A stretch of DNA of 64,000 nt from Jacaranda mimosifolia. Lineage: Eukaryota > Streptophyta > Magnoliopsida > Lamiales > Bignoniaceae. The DNA lies in the NCBI GenBank assembly GCA_018894105.1, contig CM032128.1, positions 30,279,299 through 30,343,298 of the forward strand, read 5' to 3'. The position numbers were made by a program, and so were the translations under genes. Positions within the stretch are counted from its first letter, which is position 1. The number at the start of each line of letters is the position of its first letter. Under the pieces are notes generated by a model, which saw only the letters and a list, made by a program, of their open reading frames with translations, searched no databases and had not been told where the DNA came from. Shown in pieces: positions 1 to 10,985 of this stretch.

Positions 1-842
1 AGTAAAAAAAGGCTATACAATCATCGCTAATACCATTAGCGATATAAGTATTTATAAAATATATATATATATATATACAATAAATCACTAACAAGGTTAG
101 CGATAATTACTTCTTTTAATTTTAGAATTTTTTTTAAAATTTTCGCTAACCATCTTGGCGATATATAATCGCTAATAGTAATAGCGATTTTTTTTACCCC
201 TTTTAAAATTAACAATTCTATTTCTTCTAATATTACGATTTCAAAAATCACCAATAGTAGTAGTGATTACCTTTTTTTAATATTACATTTTATATTTTTT
301 CTACCTTATGAATATTATGAAATTTAATATTACAATTTATACAATAATCGATAATCATAGTAGCAATCTTTTTTTCCTAATAGTACATTTCACACACTAA
401 TTGCTAATAATAGCGGCAATTGTTTTTTTAATAGTACAAATTATTTATTTTTAATATTAAAATTCACAATATTCGCTTAATAACAGCAGCACATCATTTT
501 TTTTTAATATTACAATTTAAAGAATAGCTTACAGTTGTACCGATTACTATTTTTAATAGTAGATTTTTTGAATATTACAATTCACACACGCTATTTGTAT
601 TACGATATTTCTTTTTAATATTACAATTTACACAATAACCTAATAATAGTAGCATTTTTCTATACTAATAATAAATAGTAGAGATTATTTTCTTGTTATT
701 ATAATTTACAATAATCGTTTTATGAATATAATAAATTGCAGCATTTTTTTTATTATAATTTACAAAATATTTGCTATTAACACTAGCGATTCTTCTTTTA
801 TTTTAGCATTTTTGTTATTTCATTAGTCGCTACTATCAGTAG
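1..842. repeat. Degenerate AT-rich minisatellite-like tract
   Basis: The stretch has no plausible gene. It consists of loosely repeated units of very roughly 60 bp. Each has a T-run, a core like TAATATTACAATTTA, often CACAATAATCG, then a short GCTAATAGTAGCGA-like segment that is partly self-complementary. Units vary a lot in sequence and spacing, so it reads as an old tandem array or a decayed element. The tract stops at a CT microsatellite. Short open frames here are AT-rich chance frames. Confidence 0.5.

Positions 843-844
<2 letters not shown>

Positions 845-879
<35 letters not shown>
845..879. repeat. (CT)n microsatellite
   Basis: About 17 uninterrupted CT dinucleotides lie between the degenerate AT-rich tract and the fragment next to the truncated myosin copy. 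Confidence 0.9.
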
Positions 880-880
<1 letters not shown>

Positions 881-883
<3 letters not shown>

Positions 884-1027
884 ATTACAGCTTATCAATT
901 AGCCCATTTTGAGGATGAAAAGGTAAAATCGGCTCTGCTTGTGTTGTCAACATCTCGTACCAAAACTTGAATTCAGAATTCTGATTGGTTTCTACCATCA
1001 GGTGTGTACGAGGATACCTGACGGTAG
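881..1027 (-). other. Unassigned fragment at the broken end of myosin copy B
   Basis: This is the sequence just beyond the point where copy B stops matching copy A. On the minus strand one frame is open for about 45 codons to a stop at the low-coordinate end. It includes the peptide EPILPFHPQNGLIDKL. I do not recognise a family. It could be the last exon of an unrelated gene that was brought next to the myosin by the duplication breakpoint, or a chance frame. Confidence 0.25.
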
Positions 1028-1057
1028 AAAACCCCGAGTAAGTTCTCCTGCAATTAT

Positions 1058-2267
1058 TGTTGGTTGGTTGTGTTGTGCAAAATAAATAATACAAACAATT
1101 ACGCAAGTGCACGTATCGCAACAAGTAATAAAATGATGAGAAGAGTGTCGATCCCACGAGGAACTAAATTATTCGCTACTAATTATTAATTTATCACACA
1201 CTTGTTTTATTCAAACAAAATCAATTAAATAAGAATTAAAACTAAACTAATGAAAATAAGAAAAAAGGTACAGTTAAGATTTCTATCAGGATATAGAAGC
1301 CTAAAATTATGATTTCATCAATCGAATAAGTTGATTACATAATTTTCTCCCTATGAAATTAATAACAAGTTATTAATCTTGAGTCTTATGCAATTACGAG
1401 GTTCTTTAGAGTAGCCTGCAATCAAATCCCTAATTTATTCAATTCACTATATTCCTATGTGAATTAACTAAATTATGAATAAGGTTGTACCACTCAACTA
1501 ACTCCCTAGGGCAAGCAGGTACATTCCTATCCTACTCACAAATTAATTAGTTCATCAATTTGAACAATTAATCCTAAGGTCTTCTATTGTCAATCAATCC
1601 CTAGATTTTCTTTTCCAAGACTCCTCTAAGGTTTAAAGATGCCTTGACTGTTGATCAGGTAATCAAATTGAAAAAGCACACAATAGAAGAAATAACTTTA
1701 AGCGTTATTAATTTCATGGAAGAAAACCATGCATTAATTTATTCAAAAGAATCCATCATAATCTTAGAGTAACGAATTAGTTCATAATTGAATTGTCAAA
1801 CAAAACATGAATAAAACGAAATATTGTTTCAAATCCAGAATTAAAAACAAAATCAAAGGGAGAAGAAGAAACTCTATTCTTAGACGAATCGGATCTCCAC
1901 TTTGTCCTCCTTTGAATCCCGAATTCTTGCGATACTTCTAATCTCCAAAATAACAAATCCCCCAAAAACCTTTAACTAAGTGTCTGAAAGGCTTATTTAT
2001 AACTGATTAAAAGAGTCTTCTGATTAGAATAGGACTCGAATAAATAAAAAGACTTTTATGCCCATCCTTGATTAGATCATGAGGTGTCATACTATCAGCA
2101 TTCCCACCAACTTATGTCAATTTGTCCCCTTTTGTGGCTTCTCCACTTGTATTCCTGTAATTCCAAATTTCCATCAATTAGCAAGGAAATTATAATTTTT
2201 TAAACAAGAAAATTATTTGTTAAGTTATAAATATGATATTAAAATTAATACTAATATGGACTTAACA
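1058..2267. mobile_element. Solo LTR (1210 bp) with perfect 5-bp target duplication
   Basis: The element begins TGTTGGTTGG and ends GGACTTAACA, so it has TG...CA ends. It is flanked on both sides by ATTAT (1053-1057 and 2268-2272). The other myosin copy shows the nearly unoccupied site (ACTATC) in the same intron next to an exon acceptor, which fixes the borders independently. It has no internal coding region, so it looks like an LTR left by recombination between two LTRs. It contains the phrase GTCGATCCCACGAGG, of a type often seen in long plant retrotransposon LTRs. The superfamily cannot be told from the LTR alone. Confidence 0.85.
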
Positions 2268-2356
2268 ATTATCAAAATAAAAATCATAAAGGGCATCTTG
2301 ATAAATGTGGGTTCAGTACCTCAATAAATAGAGAAACATCCAAAAAAAATTCATAC

Positions 2357-4641
2357 CTCTGCACATAGATTAATGAATAAATACTGCCGAGCAACACAAT
2401 AATATGAAACTTTTTCTAGCCATGTAAGAACATATTTTCCTCTGATTTTCCTAACACTTCACTCCTGCGAGCATCCAGCTCGTCCATCTGACCAGCCCTC
2501 AGAAACACTTTTGTTTTACCAATCTGCAAAAGCAAAATGCATCAAGTATGGTGGTTTGCCCTAAATAAATCGAACAATAATAGAAGTTACTGTAGCTCAT
2601 GCATGAATAGGTCAAGATAGAGCAATATACGTTGTAAAGATCTTTACAGATGGAAAATTGGAAAAATGTGCATGCGGAGATAACATATTGCTTGGTCACT
2701 TGAGACATTATTTGGATTAGTTAAAAACTGTTTAAAAAATGGAAATAAGGAAAGGAATTCAATCACACCATCCAAATTAAATAAAAGCAAGTAATCACTT
2801 ATTGGCATATCCTGGTATGAAAGGCCTAAATCCCAAGTGTAGAAGCAGACATTATAGGAGTGACTGCAAGTAATTGAGAGTAAGTGGAAAGGTCATATCG
2901 TTTCTATGATTTTCAGATGTGAGAAAAATCAACATCCATAAAAGCATATAAATTGATTCAGATTTTACTGCACCCTGATGCCACCTTGCTATAATGGATC
3001 AAAAGACCGTGATATTTTCCATGGTGCAAGAATAGCATAAATTCATTTTGCCAGGAATATGCCCGAACATAGAAATATATTTCTGGAGAACCCAATACGT
3101 AGACATAGCATGACCAATCCTTCTTGGAGAACAAATATCACTATTTTTTTCCAACCTCTTACCATATCATTCATAGGACATGTTATATATTAACTGAAGA
3201 AACACAAGAAGCTAAAGCCAAATGGAAGTATGAAAAAGAAAATCGATCGCAACCAGACTCAAAGGCATGATGGTATTAAGAAAAGATTCTCTTATTCGTC
3301 TGCTTATAAATTAATTTAGATATAAACCCAGATGCACTACAAGTAAACAAAGAGACAGAATGAACATAGATCACAACCAGGAACAAAAGAAAAGAAAAGT
3401 AAGACGAAGAGCACATCACTATTAGATAACAAGCTTAGCCGAACACTTAAATACGATCCTCATAACTAAAGGGCAAAACACTATGTAATTCCAAAGTTAG
3501 TGCTATATTTAGCTTCCACAATCCAGCAAAGTTCATACCTGATAGCCTTCAAGTCCAACTTCCTTCAAAAGTCCCTTGCAAACAGCAACCTCATCCGTAC
3601 TATCATAAATCCAATTAAAGCAACTAAAATGAGAGGCCAATATAACTGATTGTGGTTATCAAGGGGGAAGTATGGAGCACAGTGATCATACCTTCCATCT
3701 AAAACTTCAGGAGAAATAATGCCAAAACGGTCCACAAATTCAGAGAAAGGTTTTTTGGTAGGATATCCAGCTTTACTTATCTTAATAGCTTCCATGACCC
3801 CCTGGATAGAATCAAACAATGATAATAATAAAATAATTAAACTTGTGAAATAACGACAATATTATCATCATCATCATCATTATAACTCACAAGAAACATA
3901 TCAAAAGAGCATGGTGTATTACCCCACAACGCAGTTGTTGGACGACATTCTGATTCTCAAATATGGCTGGCTTAAGGAGATTATTTGGTTTCACACAGCG
4001 TATATAATGAGGTTCAGTGGCACTCAGAGTTTCAAACAGAGCTTGTAATTGTTGCTGCAACATGCATCACATGAAAATCTCATACTATAATGTTGCAAAT
4101 AAAAATGCTAAAGGACACATGCGATGATGAAACTACAGCAATTTCATACCTTAAATCTTGAAGAAAATTTTGAATGTTTAGAGGACTCCTCATTTGATAC
4201 TGGAAAAAGACCCGAAACAAACGAACATTTGGAAGCATTCAAGAGTGCTTGATCTTCAGCAATAACATAGTCCTTGTTTTTGTCCAGAAACAACTCAGTT
4301 TGATATGTTACCTGACACATTAAACTTATTTTGTAACCCGGCCTTTCAACGAAAACTCATGTGAGTTCAAGTTGATCTTTTAACGCAATACTTGATAAGA
4401 AAAATGCGCAATTAAAACTTACATCGCCAGCATAATGCGAAATTGTGAAGTCAGAAAGAGCTAATTTGGGCTTGCTGAAGCGTTTGTGATTCTTAAAAGT
4501 CAAATACTACAGACATAGATAACCGAGAGCATCAAATACTACAGTCACTAACTAAACAAACCAAACAATTGTAAACAGAATCCCATAGTGATGAGAAACT
4601 TACCAAGCTTCATCAAGAAGTGCTATAATGCCACCTGGCTT
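2357..4641 (-). pseudogene. Copy B motor C-terminal half and IQ1, broken
   Basis: The exons are 4604-4641 (KPGGIIALLDEA), 4433-4500 (fragment, [17 protein letters not shown]), 4150-4311, 3923-4054 ([13 protein letters not shown] actin-interface segment), 3692-3801, 3539-3599 and 2357-2523 (converter end and IQ1). The 4433-4500 exon has lost its 5' 49 bases and splice acceptor compared with the other copy. The 4150-4311 exon lacks three residues in frame (FSSRFK instead of FSSIGLRFK). The 2357-2523 exon lacks 14 bp, which puts a TAG soon after [19 protein letters not shown] here is closer to the family consensus than the other copy's [14 protein letters not shown]. Confidence 0.85.
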
Positions 4642-5110
4642 CTGAATAATATCAAGAAACATATATAGTACATTAGAAAGAAACATATATCGATATATTA
4701 GAAAGAGAATTTTTTCCAGCCAAGTGAGAAACTTATAACAGAATGGCTTTGCTAGCAAATGAACGCAACAACCACAGCTAGATGATACAGAGATCCCTGT
4801 CCATATACCTCTAGAAAGATGAAGAGAAGACAATACCCAGTGGAAAAAATTAATTTTCAATCACTCAACCTAGGAGTGAAGATAAATGGACAACCGTTCT
4901 CCAAACCTAGAGTTTTTAATGAATACAAACACATTCGTGAATTAAGGATACGATAAGGTACCACTGCATTTAAATGCCTTAACCAATTTTGTTTATAAGG
5001 CCAAACAAAAAATTCATTGCATATAATAAGACAGAAATATAATCACTCGTGAAGAAAGAAAAGTAACAGTTGAAAACCAAAATCTTTGGCTGCAGCACAG
5101 AAAGCAAAAC

Positions 5111-8100
5111 CTTTTCAATTAATTCCAAAATATCTTTATTGTCAATGAACTCTATGCAGCTCCAGTTAATTTCTTCTTTTGTGTATTCCTCTTGCTCCTT
5201 TTTGAAAACATGCTGCCAAATAAAGAGTTGAGTGTCATACAACTACAACAAAGACAAATTAACAAAAAATAAAAAAGAAATGAAAAATTACAAGACACCT
5301 GATTAAAGTGCTGCAGAAGCTTTTCATTTGCCCAGTTGATGCAAAATTGTTCAAAACTGTGAAAATACACAACAAGAATGGTGTCCTGAGAAAAATTGTT
5401 GCAGCTATCGAGCACAATGGTCAAAGAAACACTTAACCATAGAAGTAAATTGCTCAAAACTTAAAACTGAACATCATTCAATGAAGTATATGATGAGATA
5501 AAACAATTGGTAATTAACTGACTCATCAGAAAATTGCAGTCTCAATACTTAGCTTCCCTAATTTATAACTTCGGGTCTCCAATTTCATCAAGCAATATAT
5601 GCAAAGTGCTCATGTGCTGGTTTAAATTATACAGAACATCGCTTATTTCTAGAGGAATAAACAAAAAGGCCATGGATATGAATGTGCACAAAACTTTCAA
5701 ACTCATCGTGCTACATTCCATGCGTAAGAAGAACCTGTGGGGCACATTTCCTATCCATATTAACTTTTTTCTTAAATTTGAGAAAATGTATCCAATAACT
5801 TGTGCTGGTAGGATAACTAGGGGTCAGGAATGTAGATGCAATGGGTGCTTAACACAAGTAGCAAGGCGAAAGAAGTGACATTTTCTTGCTTCCAGGTTTT
5901 GTATTGGAGGAGGAGCCAGGTATTTTTTTAGAGCACTTAACTAGAGGAGTAAGCCTTTCTCCATTAACTAAAATTGTGCCTCCAATCAGTGGTATATTAG
6001 CTTCAAATTTTAATATTTAAATTTCAAAAACCTAGAAATGTAGATTAACAAACATAGAGTACTACATAACCACTAAAGAAAAGGGACTGCGGTTTATAGA
6101 TTAGGCATAATACGGCTGAAATTAGGGCGTTAGTAGAGTGAGACATTTGTGTTACTCCCTCCATTTGCCCCCATACAGATTGGGGAACAGCAGAGTGAGA
6201 AGTAGTTAAAAGCCTATCATTTCTTGATGCCGTCATAAAGACCAAAGAGTGCAAAAGGTCAGACTGGACATGTAAACAGATACAAGCAAAACTTATTCTT
6301 TTTGTCTTGTGAGAAGATCTTTATGCATCTACCGAAAATAGAAGTGATCATGTCAACAATGAAGAACCGGCTAAGTACCTGTTAGTCTTGAAACTTTCAA
6401 ATCCATAGATATCCAGCACACCAATTATACATTTTGAATTGGGATCTTGACCAATAGAGCTATTGATCTTATTGACAAGCCTGCAAATAAAGGTAAAGAA
6501 AAGCTGGATACTCAACAACATCTAAATAAAATTACAAATACTGGACAAAGTGGGCTACTTCAGGAACAAGTATTCTCGACAATGCACATCTCTTAGAATC
6601 ATAAAGATGAAGCTTACCAGTCAAACAGCCTTGAGTACACAATTTTGGCCAAAGCATCTCTACTGGCAGCAGCTTTTGCTGGATTCAACTCTTTGGTGAT
6701 GTTCTCATCACGAGCCTCAATTACAATTACACGTCTGCAGAGGGAATCCTCCAAAGACTTTTCAGCACACCTACAAAATACTGATGCTTTAAAAGCAAAT
6801 TCGTTATCCCATTAGGCAACAAAGAAAAAAATGGGAATAACTGTTCTTATCAGTTTAAGCATGCCACAAGAAAATCAATTACATGAACAACTCAGCTGCT
6901 GTTCTTAAATGAAACCAAGATTTTTCATCTTTAGGCATGGATGAATCGATTTCTTTCCCCTTAGCAAATTCAATGTTCCCAAGATGGAGGATTGCAGCAA
7001 TAACCCGAAATATTGCATCCTGAAAGGTAACGAGGAAATGAATTAACAAGAGAATGTATTTGAAGATGAAGACAGTTTTGCATGTAAAACAACAGCAGTT
7101 AATACCTGTTCCTCAGAACTGATTCCTACTGTATCCATTGCCTTCCTTGTTGCTGTATATTCTTCAGAATCATCAACTCCATCTAGCTCATAGCAGTTCG
7201 ACTGGTTTAAATAATGAAATGTTCTTGGATTTTCCACCTTGTATTTTTGAATATCCTGAGCGGGACAAGGAAGCAAATAGGATCACATTAAAAAATGGAG
7301 ATTTAATAGATAATGTGAACAGACACAGATCAATTACCAACAAAATCAAATTACATCATAGAACAGTGAAGGACAGGTCGCCCTAATAGTTTGCCTTTAT
7401 ACCATATAAGCATAAAAGGAGATCCATAGCGCATGCATTTTTGAAAAACTGAGTTCAAGTAACTGCTAGAGCTGAAGACAATTTTTATACTGTTCATTAA
7501 ACCCAAAAAAAGGGAATTTATTTAAATAACAAGGAAAGCGAAAAAATGTAAAGAAGAAATTGTAAAAGGATATAATACGTATGAAATCATGCATGAACAA
7601 ATGTGCTACACTAACTAATACTAGTATAATTTAGCATGTGAAAAAGATTTGGGCTATTTTAATTGAGCATGATTTATGTGAAATGGTGGACAAAGCAACA
7701 AAAGCACCTTGAGTTTTATTTCTAAATCTCAGAAGGTGATAGACATTTTACTCTCTTTGTTCTTTTCTTTTGTCTTTTTTTTTTCCTGGGGCAAAAATGA
7801 GGGAGAAAGTAGTGGTAGAGCTGATCAAGAAAACTGCCTTGAGATAATCACTTGGCAGAATATCATGTGTTCTGGCACTAATCAGTGCAAAGAACAAGAG
7901 AAAATTGATGAAGCACTATGCCTGCTGTACTACGCAGACTTCACGGTCTTACTTATACTCTAAGTGAACAAAGGACCACATAAATTTGCTACAGTAGTAC
8001 GTTACCTCTTGCGGTGCAGCACAAAGCATATAGAAACAATGGTAGTTTCTCTCAGGATCAGACACTTGGCAAACACGAGATCTTTCAAGTAAGTATGTTC

Positions 8101-9988
8101 TGATGGAAGCACCAGAGATCCTTCCCCATTGATCAAACTGAATTTCGACTAACTTACCAAAACGACTACAACAATAATTTGTGTGTGAATCAGTTGAATT
8201 TAAACACAACACTTTCAACAAATAAAGCATAGAAATTATACAAAGCAAGAGTGTGCGTGAATCTGCAGTACCTTGAGTTATTATTTCTCACTGTCTTTGC
8301 ATTACCGAATGCCTCGAGAACAGCATTTGACTGCAATAAAGAAAGCATAGAACATAATGTGTGAAAGATCGCCCATGAGGCAGAAGACTCAACTACCACA
8401 TCAGAATCACTACTCCTCACCCCTATTGATGTAATGGACTGTATGAAATAATATATTACCTCAAGAACTTGTTGTTCCACTGTCCTTCCCTTGTCTGCAG
8501 ACCGTTCCCCCATGTAAGCGAGATACCGCATAAGCAATTTTGTGCTTTCTGTTTTACCTGCCCCACTCTCACCACTAACCAAAATTGACTGACTTTTTCC
8601 TTCATTTATCATAAGCCTGTGTCCAATGAACGCTCTCACTATTAGCAAGCAGCAACACATATAAAAGGACTAAATCTGACAATCTAGAGAAACACATGCC
8701 TATATGCAGAATTTGCAACAGCAAACAGGTGTGGTCTCAGCTCACCAACGGCTGCTCCTTTATATTGTGCCATCATATGACTATCGTAGAGCTGACGCAA
8801 TTTTTGAAAAGGATTTACAGCAATCAATATATTTCCAGCGTAAGTCTGAGAACATGATGAGAAAAAACAGCTTCAATAAAGCGAGAAATGCTTTATAGGT
8901 GATGTAGGATTGAAGGAGACTAAGTTTTCATGTGATGAACAAATAATGTGGAACTCACGTATATCTCATTGATGTCATATCTAGATTTCAAATTATTCAG
9001 AACTCCAGGTTCATGCAAATATGCCAACTCTGTCATATCATCCACCCCACAAGGTGGAGATTCAGCATCTTTTGGATGGACATTAGACGACTTAGCCTTA
9101 ACCTGCAGAAAATAGTTGACAGAGAAGCCCACTCAGCAAATTCTTGAATTATCCATTTTACCAGTGGCGCTAGAAACGGCTTATAAAAGTATCTAAGCTC
9201 GGATATGAAAACTGAAAGTCGGAAAGGCCATTTTTCTTGTCTGATTTCTCCAGAGTGCGCTACAATGAGCACGAAGATTTCTTGAAACTAAAACAAAAAA
9301 CAGATAGAATTGGGAACCAACAACATTCATGCATAAAAAATTCTCAGAAATAACCCCTTCGATCAAATGTGAACTCAAACTGTGCTTCTAAGATGTCGTA
9401 AGGACACTCACCATCTTCCCTGATGTACATTTCACCTTGATGTCATCACCACTGACTGCTTCAACCTCACCATCTATCCAGGCTACACCGGGATCCTCCA
9501 CCCACACAAGAGACCCAACCTTTTTATCGCCTGTATCAACCTGCAAAAGTTCAACAAAATTAGCTAATAAGAATGACCACAAAACCACAAAGTGAAGAAT
9601 ATTGTAGCCGAAAAGAGAAGGCCATTCTTTGGCCTCATGCAAAACACTTTTATGCAATGGGATATGTACAATGACCCACCGAAGTCCACATTGAATTTCA
9701 AAAGTCCAGTTTCCAGGTCCATTACAACAGAGGATTACAAGTAGCATACAACATGCACATTTTGTGTTTTCGCAAGTCTGTTGGATCAATTAGCTGCATG
9801 CAACTTAAATTTTAGTTTGTAGCAGATTCACATGCAAGTCTATCATTGATCCTCAAATTCTGACTTGCCAGTTCTATTGAACAATGGATCAGATACGACA
9901 AAATATCAGCCAAGAAGATTAAGCAATGCCACGTACACTTCAAGAACAACCGAATACATAAATAAACAAAGTTAAAGTTCATTACCAT
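5111..9988 (-). pseudogene. Copy B motor domain, N-terminal and central exons (frame open)
   Basis: Exons read on the minus strand: 9986-9988 (ATG), 9412-9540 (SH3-like, VWVEDPGVAWIDGEV), 8959-9102, 8700-8845, 8460-8616 (P-loop), 8272-8330, 8006-8165 (switch I, then [20 protein letters not shown]), 7106-7255, 6883-7019, 6618-6770, 6379-6480 (switch II), 5299-5356 and 5111-5212. Phases join without a stop across all of them. The 8700-8845 exon ends in a GC donor (CATATAG|GCATGT). Substitutions at usually conserved sites include FGKLVEI for FGKFVEI and WSCIEF for WSYIEF. Up to this point copy B could still encode a motor; the damage lies downstream. Confidence 0.85.
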
Positions 9989-10118
9989 CTCGGAATAACT
10001 AAAATGAGCAGTAACTTCAATAGGTTTCTTTAAATGAAGAATTAAAAGAGAGAAATATAACTTAAAACCCCTCTTCTTGTTATGGTAAGCAAATTAATTT
10101 TCCTTTAAATTCTCTGGT

Positions 10119-10125
10119 ATTTATA
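10119..10125 (-). promoter_or_regulatory. Candidate TATA box of myosin copy B
   Basis: TATAAAT on the minus strand lies about 130 bp upstream of the ATG-only exon. The same box is kept at the matching place in the other copy (62687-62693). Transcription would start about 30 bp downstream, giving a leader of roughly 100 bases. Confidence 0.5.
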
Positions 10126-10191
10126 AGGAAAGTCTTTTTCTCTCTCTCACGCATTATTTGGGACTTAGACTTTGTCCGGAAATTTATTTAA

Positions 10192-10255
10192 GTTGACTTT
10201 ATGACAAGTAGCCCCCAATTTGGGTTGACTTTATGACAAATAGCCCCCGATTAAA
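10192..10255 (-). repeat. 32-bp direct repeat upstream of myosin TATA box (copy B)
   Basis: Two adjacent 32-bp units, each starting GTTGACTTTATGACAA (plus-strand reading) and followed by a TAGCCCCC block, lie about 70-130 bp upstream of the TATA box. The other copy keeps both units at 62764-62827, so the repeat predates the duplication. It may be a promoter element or a simple duplication. Confidence 0.6.
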
Positions 10256-10259
10256 ATTT

Positions 10260-10620
10260 AAAACGTTTGTTAAATGACGTTTTTAAATTCCATTAATGCC
10301 CCTCCTAAATTTAACGGGATTGTGTTGCTCCGAGCCTCCGACAAGATTGCACAGGGCCACCGTTTAAAATGTCAGGTGCGGTTAGCATTTGTTCTCTTTT
10401 TAACAAGCAATTTGCTGCCCCTCCTATTATATTTTTTAAAAATAAAGAAAAATAAAATTTCTATATTTGTCATTACTATATTCGCATTGAATTTTCGTGA
10501 CCACTAATTTTGAGTGGCCAAGTGACTTTTTGTTATTTATAACATATGTATGCGCATTAATTATCCGTTAGTATTCTAAGTACTAACTTTCCATAGTACG
10601 TAAAAGGCTTATGTCATTAC
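10260..10620. other. Upstream flank shared by both myosin copies
   Basis: This segment matches the sequence upstream of the other copy, which there is split by a hAT element (62910-63743) and continues to the window end. The unoccupied hAT target is visible here at about 10351-10358 (ACAGGGCC). I see no gene in it. It shows that the duplication included the promoter and several hundred bases of 5' flank. Confidence 0.7.
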
Positions 10621-10639
10621 GCTACAAGCAACTCGACAA

Positions 10640-10985
10640 TCAAGTGACTTAATAATATCATTTTCACACATATAAATGAAAATTTTAAAGTTCAAAACTT
10701 AATGAACTTTTAATATATGTGTATATAAAAAAATAACTAGTGACCACTAGTCAACTAATTAAGTAGTATCATTTTCGTACATTTATATATGTAAGTTCAT
10801 AATTTAAACTTGAGCGAATTATAAAAATACTTGTATTTATGTAAAATAAATATATATTTTTTGTAATTAATCGAGTAGTATCAGTTTTTCACATTTGTAT
10901 ATGTAAGTTTGGATCAAACCTAAACAAATCATAAATATAAATGTACTTATGTAATTAAAATAAATATATATATGTATAATTTTGA
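10640..10985. repeat. Three degenerate ~115-bp tandem units
   Basis: Three loosely similar units begin near 10640, 10750 and 10865. Each has AAGT(A/G)GTATCA(T/G)TTT, an (A/G)CACATTTATATATGTAAGTT-like core and a following ATAAATATA run. They lie just beyond the shared myosin upstream flank and are AT-rich and non-coding. Confidence 0.4.

Larger units (their letters stand above)
1028..9988 (-). pseudogene. Class XI myosin, copy B: 3'-truncated pseudogene (MYA2/XI-2 type)
   Basis: This is an actin-based motor gene remnant. It runs from an ATG-only first exon (9986-9988) to the first IQ motif and then breaks off about 20 bp into the next exon near 1028. Exons and most introns align with the copy at 46-62 kb. 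The motor carries the P-loop GESGAGKT, switch I NNNSSRFGK and an intact switch II DIYGFE. Three defects make it non-functional. A 64-bp deletion removes the acceptor and 5' part of the exon at 4433-4500. A net 11-bp loss in the exon at 2357-2523 shifts the frame into a TAG inside IQ1. All remaining IQ motifs, the coiled coil and the DIL cargo domain are missing. A solo LTR (1058-2267) sits in the last intron. The class call is firm; the MYA2/XI-2 subgroup is from remembered sequences. Confidence 0.9.
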
